Positions 1 to 6,647 of a DNA stretch of 16,637 nt are shown here, piece by piece. Position 1 is the stretch's first letter; the number at the start of each line of letters is the position of its first letter. Source of the DNA: TMED27 sp964351195 (GTDB lineage: Bacteria > Pseudomonadota > Alphaproteobacteria > Micavibrionales > Micavibrionaceae); NCBI GenBank assembly GCA_964351195.1, contig CAYGNI010000040.1, positions 1 through 16,637 on the forward strand. Reading direction: 5' to 3'. The notes below the pieces were generated by a model. It was not told the origin of the DNA. It was given only the letters and a program-made list of their open reading frames with translations, and did no database searches. Both the position numbers and the translations under genes were made by a program.

Positions 1-5
1 TGTAG

Positions 6-1157
6 ACGGACACAGCCACGATGGAAGTGGCGGATGTTGATGAAGGCGTTGGTGTGAAGATTTTGGTTGCTGCGGGCACCGAGAGTGTTCCGGTGAATGA
101 TGTGATTGCGGTGCTTTTGGAGGATGGTGAAAGCGCGGATGATATTGGTTCTGTAGAATCTCAGAAGAAAAAGGATGTCATTTCGAACGAGAAAAGCGAG
201 GAGAAATCTCAAGCCAAGCAGAAAGATTCCTCGTCGCAAGCTCCTCGGAATGACACCAAAGTGGAAAAGGGAAATCGGATTTTCGCGTCGCCTTTGGCGA
301 AGCGGATTGCAGCGGATAAAGGGATTGATCTTTCGTCTGTCAAAGGTTCTGGTCCGCGTGGACGGATTGTGAAGGCGGATGTTGAGGGCGCTAAGGCTGG
401 CGCTCAAACAACCTCAGCCGGTGCAGAGGCTCCAAAACCGACTGATGATCAGAAGGTCAATGATTACGGCATGGTGTATACCGAGGTGCCGAATAACAAT
501 ATCAAGAAAATTACGGCCAAGCGCCTGTCTGAATCCAAGCAGCAGGTCCCGCATTTCTATCTGACGGTTGAATGCGTTTTGGATAACCTTTTGGCGGCGC
601 GTAAGGAGCTGAATGATAAGGCGAATGGCGATTTTAAGCTTTCGGTGAATGACTTCATCATTAAAGCGTCAGCTATGGCGCTGAAGGCGTATCCGGCGGC
701 GAATGTGAGTTGGACCGATGCAGCCATTCATCAATATGTGCATTCGGATATTTCCGTGGCGGTGGCGACGCCGAACGGTTTGATCACGCCGATTATCAAG
801 CAGGCAGAAGATAAGGGTCTGCGCCAGATTTCCGAAGAGATGAAAGAATTGGCGGGGCGTGCACGGGAAGGCAAGTTGAAGCCGGAAGAGTTTCAGGGCG
901 GGTCATTTTCGATCTCTAATCTCGGGATGTTCGGGGTGAAAGAATTTGCGGCGATCATTAATCCGCCGCAAAGCTGTATCCTCGCCGTTGGCGCCGGGGA
1001 GCAGGTTCCGCGCGTTGTGAATGGCGAGATTAAAATTCAAACCGTGATGTCTGTGACGCTGTCTACGGATCATAGATCGGTTGATGGCGCGGTCGGCGCG
1101 CAATGGCTTCAGTACTTTAAGCAATATATTGAAAATCCGGTGAGTATGCTGGTTTAG
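6..1157 (+). CDS. pdhC: Pyruvate dehydrogenase E2, dihydrolipoyl acetyltransferase (5'-partial)
   Basis: E2 core of the cytoplasmic pyruvate dehydrogenase complex; it moves the acetyl group from lipoamide to CoA. Numbering runs from the ATG at 21, although family similarity starts at position 6. The window opens inside the lipoyl domain: TDTATMEV followed by DEGVGVKILV matches the stretch around the lipoyl lysine. A charged linker follows, then the E3/E1-binding domain (about residues 86-122, RIFASPLAKRIAADKG) and the catalytic acetyltransferase domain (about 150-378). The catalytic motif DHRSVDG has His351 and Asp355. Odd points: the codon expected to encode the lipoyl Lys (12-14) is ACA (Thr), and an in-frame TAG lies at 3-5 where consensus expects Glu. 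ATG 21 is the conserved Met of TMEV, so it is not a natural start. The most likely reading is a gene cut by the window edge with unreliable terminal bases; a pseudogene is possible. The acyltransferase identity is secure, and pyruvate rather than 2-oxoglutarate specificity is inferred from alphaproteobacterial gene order. Confidence 0.93.
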   Translation, partial: TDTATMEVADVDEGVGVKILVAAGTESVPVNDVIAVLLEDGESADDIGSVESQKKKDVISNEKSEEKSQAKQKDSSSQAPRNDTKVEKGNRIFASPLAKRIAADKGIDLSSVKGSGPRGRIVKADVEGAKAGAQTTSAGAEAPKPTDDQKVNDYGMVYTEVPNNNIKKITAKRLSESKQQVPHFYLTVECVLDNLLAARKELNDKANGDFKLSVNDFIIKASAMALKAYPAANVSWTDAAIHQYVHSDISVAVATPNGLITPIIKQAEDKGLRQISEEMKELAGRAREGKLKPEEFQGGSFSISNLGMFGVKEFAAIINPPQSCILAVGAGEQVPRVVNGEIKIQTVMSVTLSTDHRSVDGAVGAQWLQYFKQYIENPVSMLV

Positions 1158-1161
1158 GAGG
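1156..1161 (+). promoter_or_regulatory. Strong ribosome binding site overlapping the pdhC stop codon
   Basis: A perfect AGGAGG shares its first two bases with the pdhC TAG stop and lies 5 bases before the ATG at 1167. It is the strongest Shine-Dalgarno match I noticed in the window. It fixes the start of the SLOG-like gene and suggests that gene is translated efficiently from the pdh transcript. Confidence 0.8.
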
Positions 1162-1166
1162 CAGAT

Positions 1167-1700
1167 ATGATTAAACGATTGCCGATTGTTGGTGTTATGG
1201 GCTCCCACGAAGATGAGTGGGAGGAGTATGCAAACCCTGTCGGTCAATTGCTTGCGGAGCTTGGGTTTAATCTTTTGACAGGCGCGGGCGGCGGCGTGAT
1301 GACGGCCGTGGCGAAGGCCTTCACGGATGTTGATGACCGCGAAGGCGTTGCGATCGGGATTTTGCCAGCGGTGGATTATAAGGGGCAGAATCTGGATACC
1401 GAAGCGTATCCGAACCCTTATATCGAAGTTCCGATGATTACCCCTTTGAGCATGAAGGCGCAGAGCGATGTGATGCCGTTTAGCCGTAATTTGACGAATG
1501 TTATGACGTCGCAGGCCTTGATTGTTCTTCCTGGATCTCATGGGACCAAAAATGAGGTGTCCTTGGGGCTCATGTATGACAAGCCGCTGATCATGTTTGG
1601 GCCGGATGCGGCGTTTGATAATTTCCCGGAAGAGCCTTTTCGTGCGGACGATATTGCACATGTGGAGCAGTTCCTGGTTGATGTATTCGGAGAGGATTAG
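1167..1700 (+). CDS. SLOG/LOG-like Rossmann-fold nucleotide-binding protein
   Basis: A 177-residue soluble protein resembling the SLOG superfamily, which includes LOG phosphoribohydrolases ('lysine decarboxylase-like') and molybdenum-cofactor carrier-like proteins. Visible features are an N-terminal beta strand with VGVMGSHED (residues 8-16), a glycine loop LLTGAGGGVM (36-45), an Arg-Asn pair (107-108) and LPGSHGTKNE (121-130). The last stands where LOG enzymes have PGGxGTxxE: the GT and Glu are kept, but the second Gly is Ser. The family binds or cleaves nucleotide-sugar ligands, and the substrate here cannot be read from sequence. It starts 9 bases after pdhC with an AGGAGG site and ends 3 bases before lpd, so it sits inside the E2-E3 operon. 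No signal peptide or membrane segment is seen. The fold class is fairly sure; a cytokinin-type LOG activity is not supported. Confidence 0.8.
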   Translation: MIKRLPIVGVMGSHEDEWEEYANPVGQLLAELGFNLLTGAGGGVMTAVAKAFTDVDDREGVAIGILPAVDYKGQNLDTEAYPNPYIEVPMITPLSMKAQSDVMPFSRNLTNVMTSQALIVLPGSHGTKNEVSLGLMYDKPLIMFGPDAAFDNFPEEPFRADDIAHVEQFLVDVFGED

Positions 1701-1703
1701 AGG

Positions 1704-3089
1704 GTGAGTGATAAGAGTTTTGATGTCATCGTGATTGGTGGTGGTCCGGGCGGATATGTTGCGGCAATTCGTGCGGCGCAGCTTAAGATGAAGGTGGCTG
1801 TGATTGAGGCCAATCATTTGGGCGGGATTTGCCTGAACTGGGGATGCATCCCGACGAAGGCGCTTTTGCGATCCAGTGAGATCTATCATTTCGCACAGCA
1901 TGCAGAAGAATATGGATTGAAAATCAAAGGATTAGAGTTTGATCTTAAAGCTATAGTTGAACGCTCGCGCGGCGTTGCAAAGCAGCTTTCCGGCGGGATC
2001 GGGCATTTGCTCAAGAAGAACAAAGTTACGGTGATTGATGGCTTTGGGAAGCTGAAAGGTAAAGGTCAGGTTGAAGTTGGCAAGGATGTGTATTCAGCCA
2101 AACATATTATTATCGCTACGGGCGCGAAGGCGCGGGTTTTGCCGGGGCTGGAGCCGGATGGGAAGTTTGTATGGACGTATAAAGAGGCGCTTGTCCCCGA
2201 TACGATGCCGAAAAAGCTTTTGGTGATTGGCTCTGGGGCGATCGGGATTGAGTTTGCGAGCTTCTTTAAGACGCTTGGCGCGGAAGTTACTGTCGTGGAG
2301 ATGATGGACCGGATTGTGCCGGTCGAGGATGCGGAGATTTCGGGGCTGCTGGAGAAAGCGCTGAGCAAACAGGGGATGAAGATTATCAAGAAGGCGAAAG
2401 TGACGAAGCTGGATAAAGGCAAAGACAGCGTCACGGCGCATATTGATATTAACGGTAAAGTCGAAAAACAAGAATTTGACCGGGTGATTAGCGCGGTTGG
2501 GATTGTGGCGAACACCGAAAGGATTGGCCTAGAGAACACCAAGGTGAAGGTGGACAGGGGGCATGTTGTTACCGACGGGTATATGAAAACCGATGAACCG
2601 GGCGTTTATGCGGTTGGGGATGTCGCGGGCGCACCATGGCTTGCGCATAAGGCGTCGCATGAGGGTATCATTTGCATCGAGGCGATTGCGGGATCGAAAG
2701 ACGTACACCCGATGGTGAAAGAGAATATTCCGGGGTGTACGTATTGTCATCCGCAGGTGGCGAGCGTTGGGTTGAGCGAGGCTGCTGCGAAAGAGGCAGG
2801 CTATAAGATTAAGGTCGGGCGTTTCCCGTTTATGGGTAATGGCAAGGCAATCGCCTTGGGCGAGCCGGAAGGGCTTGTGAAGACTATATTTGACGAGAAA
2901 ACAGGTGAATTGCTCGGCGCACATATGATTGGCGCGGAAGTCACCGAGCTTATTCAGGGTTATGTGATTGGTAAAAGTGCCGAATTGACAGAGGCTGAGT
3001 TTATGCACACGGTCTTCCCGCATCCGACATTGAGCGAGATGATGCATGAGAGTGTGCTTGATGCGTATGGGAAGGCGATTCATTTTTAA
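1704..3089 (+). CDS. lpd: Dihydrolipoyl dehydrogenase (E3)
   Basis: FAD-dependent E3 that re-oxidises dihydrolipoamide on E2 and reduces NAD+. The 461 residues are normal for the family. In order: the FAD-binding GGGPGG loop (12-17), the redox disulfide in GGICLNWGCIPTK (Cys43, Cys48), a second Rossmann motif VIGSGAIGIEFASFF for NAD, the FAD-contacting VYAVGDVAG, and the C-terminal dimer motif FPHPTLSE with catalytic His440 and Glu445. All key residues are present. The start is a GTG at 1704 with AGAGGA 7 bases upstream; it gives the usual N-terminus, with the beta strand DVIVIGGGPGG beginning at residue 7. The gene begins 3 bases after the SLOG gene, and its TAA overlaps the ATG of the next gene by one base. 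Context points to the PDH complex, but one E3 often also serves 2-oxoglutarate dehydrogenase and glycine cleavage. Confidence 0.97.
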   Translation: MSDKSFDVIVIGGGPGGYVAAIRAAQLKMKVAVIEANHLGGICLNWGCIPTKALLRSSEIYHFAQHAEEYGLKIKGLEFDLKAIVERSRGVAKQLSGGIGHLLKKNKVTVIDGFGKLKGKGQVEVGKDVYSAKHIIIATGAKARVLPGLEPDGKFVWTYKEALVPDTMPKKLLVIGSGAIGIEFASFFKTLGAEVTVVEMMDRIVPVEDAEISGLLEKALSKQGMKIIKKAKVTKLDKGKDSVTAHIDINGKVEKQEFDRVISAVGIVANTERIGLENTKVKVDRGHVVTDGYMKTDEPGVYAVGDVAGAPWLAHKASHEGIICIEAIAGSKDVHPMVKENIPGCTYCHPQVASVGLSEAAAKEAGYKIKVGRFPFMGNGKAIALGEPEGLVKTIFDEKTGELLGAHMIGAEVTELIQGYVIGKSAELTEAEFMHTVFPHPTLSEMMHESVLDAYGKAIHF

Positions 3090-3337
3090 TGTTCTTGCTT
3101 ATGCAAATTAGAGGTTTTTTTGGCAGTTATTTGCCTCATTTGGCGTTTGTATCTTTGTGTGTTGGCGCTTTTACGATGCTTTTATTGGAGGTGTTTTTTC
3201 CGGAGTATAGGCCCGTTGGTTTGTTTGCCGGTAAAGGTGTAACACAGTATTTTTTAACATATTCTTTGATTTGTTTGATTGTGTTATCTATTGTTTCTGT
3301 TGTAGTCATCGTTCTGTATGGAGAAAAAGAAAAGTGA
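3089..3337 (+). CDS. Small two-helix membrane protein of unknown function
   Basis: An 82-residue protein I do not recognise. It has two hydrophobic segments, about residues 15-38 (around LAFVSLCVGAFTMLLL) and 54-78 (around LICLIVLSIVSVVVIVLY). A short polar loop containing PEYRPVG lies between them, and the tail is basic and acidic (GEKEK). This fits a small inner-membrane protein with two spans. The DNA is visibly richer in T than its neighbours, partly because hydrophobic codons are T-rich. Start and stop are interlocked with real genes: its ATG overlaps the lpd TAA by one base (TAATG), and its TGA overlaps the lipA GTG (GTGA). Such coupling at both ends argues for real translation. No catalytic motif is seen. 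A role in the lipoate/PDH module would be guesswork from position alone. Confidence 0.6.
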   Translation: MFLLMQIRGFFGSYLPHLAFVSLCVGAFTMLLLEVFFPEYRPVGLFAGKGVTQYFLTYSLICLIVLSIVSVVVIVLYGEKEK

Positions 3338-4299
3338 CCTATAACCCCGAACTCTTAGACAAAGCGAAGCGGCATCCGGAAAAGCAGAAAAATCCGGATC
3401 GGCCGGCTGGGCGCAAGCCGGATTGGATCCGCGTGCCTGCGCCGCAGGGCAAGGTCTATGCGGAGACCAAGGATGTTGTGCGCAAGCATAAGCTGACGAC
3501 CGTTTGTGAAGAGGCGGGGTGTCCGAATATTGGCGAGTGCTGGCAGCAAAAACATGCGACGTTCATGATTATGGGCGAGGTGTGTACGCGCGCTTGTGCG
3601 TTTTGTAACGTGGCGACCGGGAAGCCGGAGGCGCTTGATAAGTTAGAGCCGCTGCGCGTGGGTGTGGCAACGAAGCAAATGGGGCTTAAGCACGTTGTTG
3701 TGACGTCTGTGGACCGCGATGATTTGCCCGATGGCGGGGCGGATCACTTTGCCAAGACGATCATGGGTATTCGGATGAAATCGCCCGAGACGACGGTTGA
3801 GATTTTGCCCGGTGATTTTCGCGGTAACCAAAGCGATTGGGATACGGTCATCAATGCGCGCCCGGATGTGTTTAATCACAATCTGGAGACTGTGCCGCGG
3901 CTTTATCCGACCATTCGGCCTGGGGCGCGGTATTTTCGTAGCTTGAGATTGTTGCAGCGGGTGAAGGAGCTGGATCCGCTGGCGTTCACGAAATCCGGTC
4001 TTATGGTTGGTTTGGGTGAAACAAAGGAAGAGGTTTCGCAGGTGATGGATGATATGCGCGCGGCGGATATCGATTTTATTACGATTGGGCAGTACCTACA
4101 GCCAACGCCGAAGCATGCGCCGGTGATGAAATGGTGGACACCAGAGGAATTTGAGGGGCTCACCAAAATGGCCAAGAACAAGGGATTCCTGATGGTTTCG
4201 GCGACGCCTTTGACCCGGTCTTCACATCATGCGGGAGATGATTTTGCCAAACTTCGTGCGGCGCGAGAGGCAAAGCTTGCACGGCTAGCCGCAGAGTAA
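3334..4299 (+). CDS. lipA: Lipoyl synthase
   Basis: Radical SAM enzyme that inserts two sulfurs into octanoyl groups on E2 and related lipoyl domains. It carries both [4Fe-4S] clusters: the auxiliary-cluster cysteines in CEEAGCPNIGEC (58, 63, 69) and the radical SAM triad CTRACAFC (84, 88, 91). It ends with RSSHHAGDDF (from residue 295), the family's RSSxxA motif whose Ser binds the auxiliary cluster; the usual Tyr is His here. I chose the GTG at 3334, giving 321 residues, because the product then begins in the usual polar N-terminus. The frame is open back to an ATG at 3271, but that would add residues encoded across the preceding membrane-protein gene. GGAG at 3320-3323 supports the GTG. 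The GTGA overlap with the upstream gene and the nearby lpd and E2 genes fit a lipoate-dependent dehydrogenase operon. Confidence 0.97.
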   Translation: MTYNPELLDKAKRHPEKQKNPDRPAGRKPDWIRVPAPQGKVYAETKDVVRKHKLTTVCEEAGCPNIGECWQQKHATFMIMGEVCTRACAFCNVATGKPEALDKLEPLRVGVATKQMGLKHVVVTSVDRDDLPDGGADHFAKTIMGIRMKSPETTVEILPGDFRGNQSDWDTVINARPDVFNHNLETVPRLYPTIRPGARYFRSLRLLQRVKELDPLAFTKSGLMVGLGETKEEVSQVMDDMRAADIDFITIGQYLQPTPKHAPVMKWWTPEEFEGLTKMAKNKGFLMVSATPLTRSSHHAGDDFAKLRAAREAKLARLAAE

Positions 4300-4311
4300 T
4301 ATAGCGCAGGG

Positions 4312-4764
4312 ATGCTTCAACATATCGAACAAAAGAGACTTTCGTACACGCCGCAGCAGATGTTTGATCTGGTTGCAGGGGTGGACCAGTATGCGGCGTT
4401 TTTGCCGTGGTGCGTAGCAAGCCGGATTAACAAGCGTGAAAGTGAGAGTGTCTTTTATGCTGACCTTGTGGTTGGGTATAAGATGTTTCGTGAGAAATTT
4501 TCATCACGAGTCATGCTAGAAACTCCGCATTCTATTCATATTGAATATCTCAAAGGTCCGCTCAAGCATTTGAAAAATCAATGGCGGTTCATCGAAGAAC
4601 CAGACGGGTCATGCCTGATTGATTTTAGTGTTGAATTTGAATTTAAAAACAAAGCTTTACAAGGTTTAGCTCAAGTGTTTTTTAAGGAAGTTATCCACCG
4701 CATGGTTGGTGCATTTGAGGCGAGGGCGCAGGATATTTATGGAGAAAATGGTTTAAGTAGATGA
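4312..4764 (+). CDS. ratA: RatA/Coq10-family START-domain protein (SRPBCC)
   Basis: A 150-residue single-domain protein of the polyketide cyclase/Coq10 START family. Motifs include the N-terminal YTPQQMFDLVAGVDQY, then FLPWC, and the segment with YLKGPLKHLKNQWRF, followed by the C-terminal helix FFKEVIHRMVGAFEARA. In eukaryotes and many alphaproteobacteria the family binds ubiquinone or its precursors and helps respiration. In E. coli RatA was described as a ribosome-association inhibitor of 70S assembly. There is no partner antitoxin here (E. coli has ratB/yfjF next door). The neighbouring lipA and lpd favour a respiratory, Coq10-like role, which is inference. The start is ATG 4312, 12 bases after lipA, with only a weak GCAGG before it. 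It converges on the glycosyltransferase gene with 6 bases between the stop codons. Confidence 0.9.
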   Translation: MLQHIEQKRLSYTPQQMFDLVAGVDQYAAFLPWCVASRINKRESESVFYADLVVGYKMFREKFSSRVMLETPHSIHIEYLKGPLKHLKNQWRFIEEPDGSCLIDFSVEFEFKNKALQGLAQVFFKEVIHRMVGAFEARAQDIYGENGLSR

Positions 4765-4782
4765 CTTAAGTTATTGTAAGTC
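4763..4782. terminator. Weak stem-loop between convergent ratA and glycosyltransferase genes
   Basis: GACTTA (4763-4768) pairs with TAAGTC (4777-4782) across an 8-base loop, exactly where the two genes converge. A short pyrimidine-rich run follows on the + strand. The stem is only 6 AT-rich pairs, so this is at best a weak bidirectional terminator. It is the only candidate at this junction. Confidence 0.3.
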
Positions 4783-5694
4783 TTTATCTTTCTCACCATC
4801 GTAATAGGGGTATCGAAAGCTGTGTGATACGGTTTTTCCTTCAGGCGTTTGGAAGTCGCTGAGGATTGATCGATCGAGACGGATGTCGTCGAGCCCCGAA
4901 AGGTGCACAATTCCTATTGTTTCGTTGGGTAAAAAGTTTTCAGTGAAAAGCTTTGTTTCCGGGTTCCATTGAGGCTTTGTGCTGCAGAGCCATTGTGTCC
5001 AGGCGGGTAAGATTTCAACGGGGTAGTTCTCTAGATAGGTCATGATTCCGAGTGTGAGCTGTTCAGCGGTGAAAACTTTGCCTTTCTGGGCGGCTTTGAC
5101 TGCAAGTTCTTGCCATCGCGGCCAGTGTGGCGCGTTGCCAGGCAATGAGAAAGCGCCGGCATTGAGGACTTGGTAAGGCAAGATTTTTTTTGCTGTTTTA
5201 AAACCGAAGGCTTTGAGGGCATTTGTATAGTAAAATCCGCGGATTTTGATGGGGATGGCCCCCATCCACTTGATGCGAGTTTGGCGCATATAAGAGCGGT
5301 CGGCTTGAGAGGTAATGGTCAGTTTGCCGTGACGTGCCCCTTCAAGATAGAGTTCGATGGCACGCCAATCTTGAACCCATGTGTCTGCATCCATCCACAC
5401 ATATGTGTCATAACCGGGAAACATTTCGCGGATGAAAGGGCGACAGATGCAGCCTTTTAAGTATTCGCGGCCACGAATTTTATAGGCCGGTATTTCCGGT
5501 GGAAAATCCGGGTTAACGATGGATGTTACATGCGCTTTAATGCGTTCGATTTGTTCAGGTTTTAGGCCAGCGTCGAGTATGCATATATCGATGTCTTTGG
5601 ATTGTTCAAAGCGACGAACAGAATGAATCCACTCCAACAGCATGGGGAAGTAATTGGCGTCGCAGCCGGAAATAAAAGCGGTTTTAGTCTTCAT
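4771..5694 (-). CDS. GT-A fold glycosyltransferase, GT8-like
   Basis: A 307-residue soluble protein with the layout of a nucleotide-sugar-dependent glycosyltransferase of GT8-like type. The N-terminal strand is TKTAFISGCDANYF. A metal-binding DxD appears in VWMDADTW (Asp102, Asp104), with acceptor/donor-site NAG in LNAGAFSLPG (178-180), FTAEQLTLG (Glu211-Gln212, at the place of the usual DQ) and a late His in IVHLSG (His264) that could be the second metal ligand. No membrane segment or signal peptide is visible, so it probably acts in the cytoplasm on an envelope or capsular glycan. Donor and acceptor are unknown. The ATG at 5694 lies inside the 3' end of the cinA/pncC gene (11-base overlap, different frame), with no convincing Shine-Dalgarno site, so translation is probably coupled. 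It is the last gene of the ispDF-pgpA-pncC unit. Confidence 0.78.
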   Translation of the reverse strand: MKTKTAFISGCDANYFPMLLEWIHSVRRFEQSKDIDICILDAGLKPEQIERIKAHVTSIVNPDFPPEIPAYKIRGREYLKGCICRPFIREMFPGYDTYVWMDADTWVQDWRAIELYLEGARHGKLTITSQADRSYMRQTRIKWMGAIPIKIRGFYYTNALKAFGFKTAKKILPYQVLNAGAFSLPGNAPHWPRWQELAVKAAQKGKVFTAEQLTLGIMTYLENYPVEILPAWTQWLCSTKPQWNPETKLFTENFLPNETIGIVHLSGLDDIRLDRSILSDFQTPEGKTVSHSFRYPYYDGEKDKDLQ

Positions 5695-6166
5695 CTTTTA
5701 AAACGCGAATGAGGTGTTTCAGCGCCGTTACAGATGCGGTGCTCTGGATTTTCTCGCGGTCGCCTTCGAAATGATGTTCGAGGCTTCCTGCGGAGCCGCC
5801 TTTCAGGGCGTAGCCGAAAAAGACGGTGCCGACGGGCTTATTTTCAGTTCCTCCATCGGGGCCTGCGATTCCGGTAATGGATACGGCGAGATCGGCCTTG
5901 CTGTTCTTTAGTGCGCCCTGGGCCATGCTTTGTGCGACTTCTGCGCTGACGGCGCCATAGCTATCGAGCAGAACTTGGGAGATGTTTAGAATTTCATGCT
6001 TAGATTCATTGGAATATGTCACAAATCCGCGCTCGAAGACTTCGGATGCGCCTGGGCGGTGTGTGATTGTGGCGGCTAAAAGTCCGCCGGTACAGGATTC
6101 TGCGGTGACCAGCTTCATGTTTTTTTCTTTGAGGAGGTTTGTGAGCGTTTTAACCAAGTCCTGCAT
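5684..6166 (-). CDS. pncC: Nicotinamide-nucleotide amidohydrolase (CinA C-terminal domain type)
   Basis: A 160-residue stand-alone CinA C-terminal domain. Family members deamidate NMN to nicotinate mononucleotide, recycling the NMN released by NAD+-dependent DNA ligase. The signature TAESCTGGLLAA (21-32) carries the predicted nucleophile Ser24. It is followed by FVTYSNESK and GIAGPDGGTENKPVGTV, the usual substrate-pocket motifs. The N-terminal MoaB-like half of full CinA is absent, as is normal for the short PncC form, so it is not a truncation. The ATG at 6166 has AAAGGA 7 bases upstream (complement of 6174-6179), which supports this start. It overlaps pgpA by 17 bases and the downstream glycosyltransferase by 11. 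Biochemical activity is inferred from the family. Confidence 0.93.
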   Translation of the reverse strand: MQDLVKTLTNLLKEKNMKLVTAESCTGGLLAATITHRPGASEVFERGFVTYSNESKHEILNISQVLLDSYGAVSAEVAQSMAQGALKNSKADLAVSITGIAGPDGGTENKPVGTVFFGYALKGGSAGSLEHHFEGDREKIQSTASVTALKHLIRVLKDED

Positions 6167-6647
6167 AGAGTAATCCTTTGATAAAGGCGGCTACTATGAT
6201 TGCAGCATACAGCCCTGCGATTATGTCATCGCCCATGACGCCCCATGCGCCTTTGACCTTTTTATCGAAATAAGACGCGGGCCAAGGTTTAAAGATATCA
6301 AATATGCGAAACATAATAAATGCCAAGATTGTGAAAAGTAGATTTGCTCCCAGCAAATAAAAGACGGGGGTGAGAGCGAGCCATTGGCCGGCGACTTCGT
6401 CGATGACGACCATTTTTGAATCATGTGTGCCCATGTGCTTTTCAAAGCACCCCGTGGCCCAAAAGCCGATGAGAGTGATGACGACGATCCCCGCAAGGAA
6501 GATCCAGATATCAGTGTAAAGATAGAGTGCAAGCCCGACGGGAATTGCGCCGAGGCTGCCCCATGTGCCGGGGGCCTTAGGTATGAAGCCGAGGCCGAAC
6601 CATGTTGCGAGCCATGTTGAGGGATGTTTGAAGTTCGCTTTATTCAT
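6150..6647 (-). CDS. pgpA: Phosphatidylglycerophosphatase A
   Basis: Inner-membrane, Mg-dependent phosphatase that removes phosphate from phosphatidylglycerophosphate to give phosphatidylglycerol. The 165 residues are typical. Motifs in order are GFIPKAPGTWGSL (20-32), IDEVAGQWLAL (82-92), FRIFDIFKPWP (113-123) and GVMGDDIIAG (136-145), all PgpA hallmarks with their acidic residues intact. Hydrophobic segments lie near 33-64, 93-116 and 142-162. The ATG overlaps the ispDF TGA as ATGA, and the 3' end overlaps pncC by 17 bases. It probably depends on the ispDF promoter. Confidence 0.95.
   Translation of the reverse strand: MNKANFKHPSTWLATWFGLGFIPKAPGTWGSLGAIPVGLALYLYTDIWIFLAGIVVITLIGFWATGCFEKHMGTHDSKMVVIDEVAGQWLALTPVFYLLGANLLFTILAFIMFRIFDIFKPWPASYFDKKVKGAWGVMGDDIIAGLYAAIIVAAFIKGLLYAGLG

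Noticed and set aside
903..1901. 332-codon open frame on the minus strand across pdhC, the SLOG gene and lpd
   Set aside because: It lies antisense to three well-supported genes, its translation is Arg/His/Asn-rich with no motif, and it is a by-product of codon bias on the other strand.
3271..3333. Upstream ATG extension of lipA
   Set aside because: The added 21 residues (Cys-rich, then Arg-rich) come from the coding sequence of the membrane protein in another frame. GTG 3334 with a ribosome site gives the family-typical N-terminus.
4312..4764. RatA as the toxin of a toxin-antitoxin pair
   Set aside because: No small antitoxin-like gene adjoins it, and the lpd-lipA context fits a Coq10-like housekeeping role better.
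5170..5460. 96-codon plus-strand frame antisense to the glycosyltransferase
   Set aside because: The minus-strand gene has a coherent glycosyltransferase motif set, while this frame has no motif and no ribosome site.
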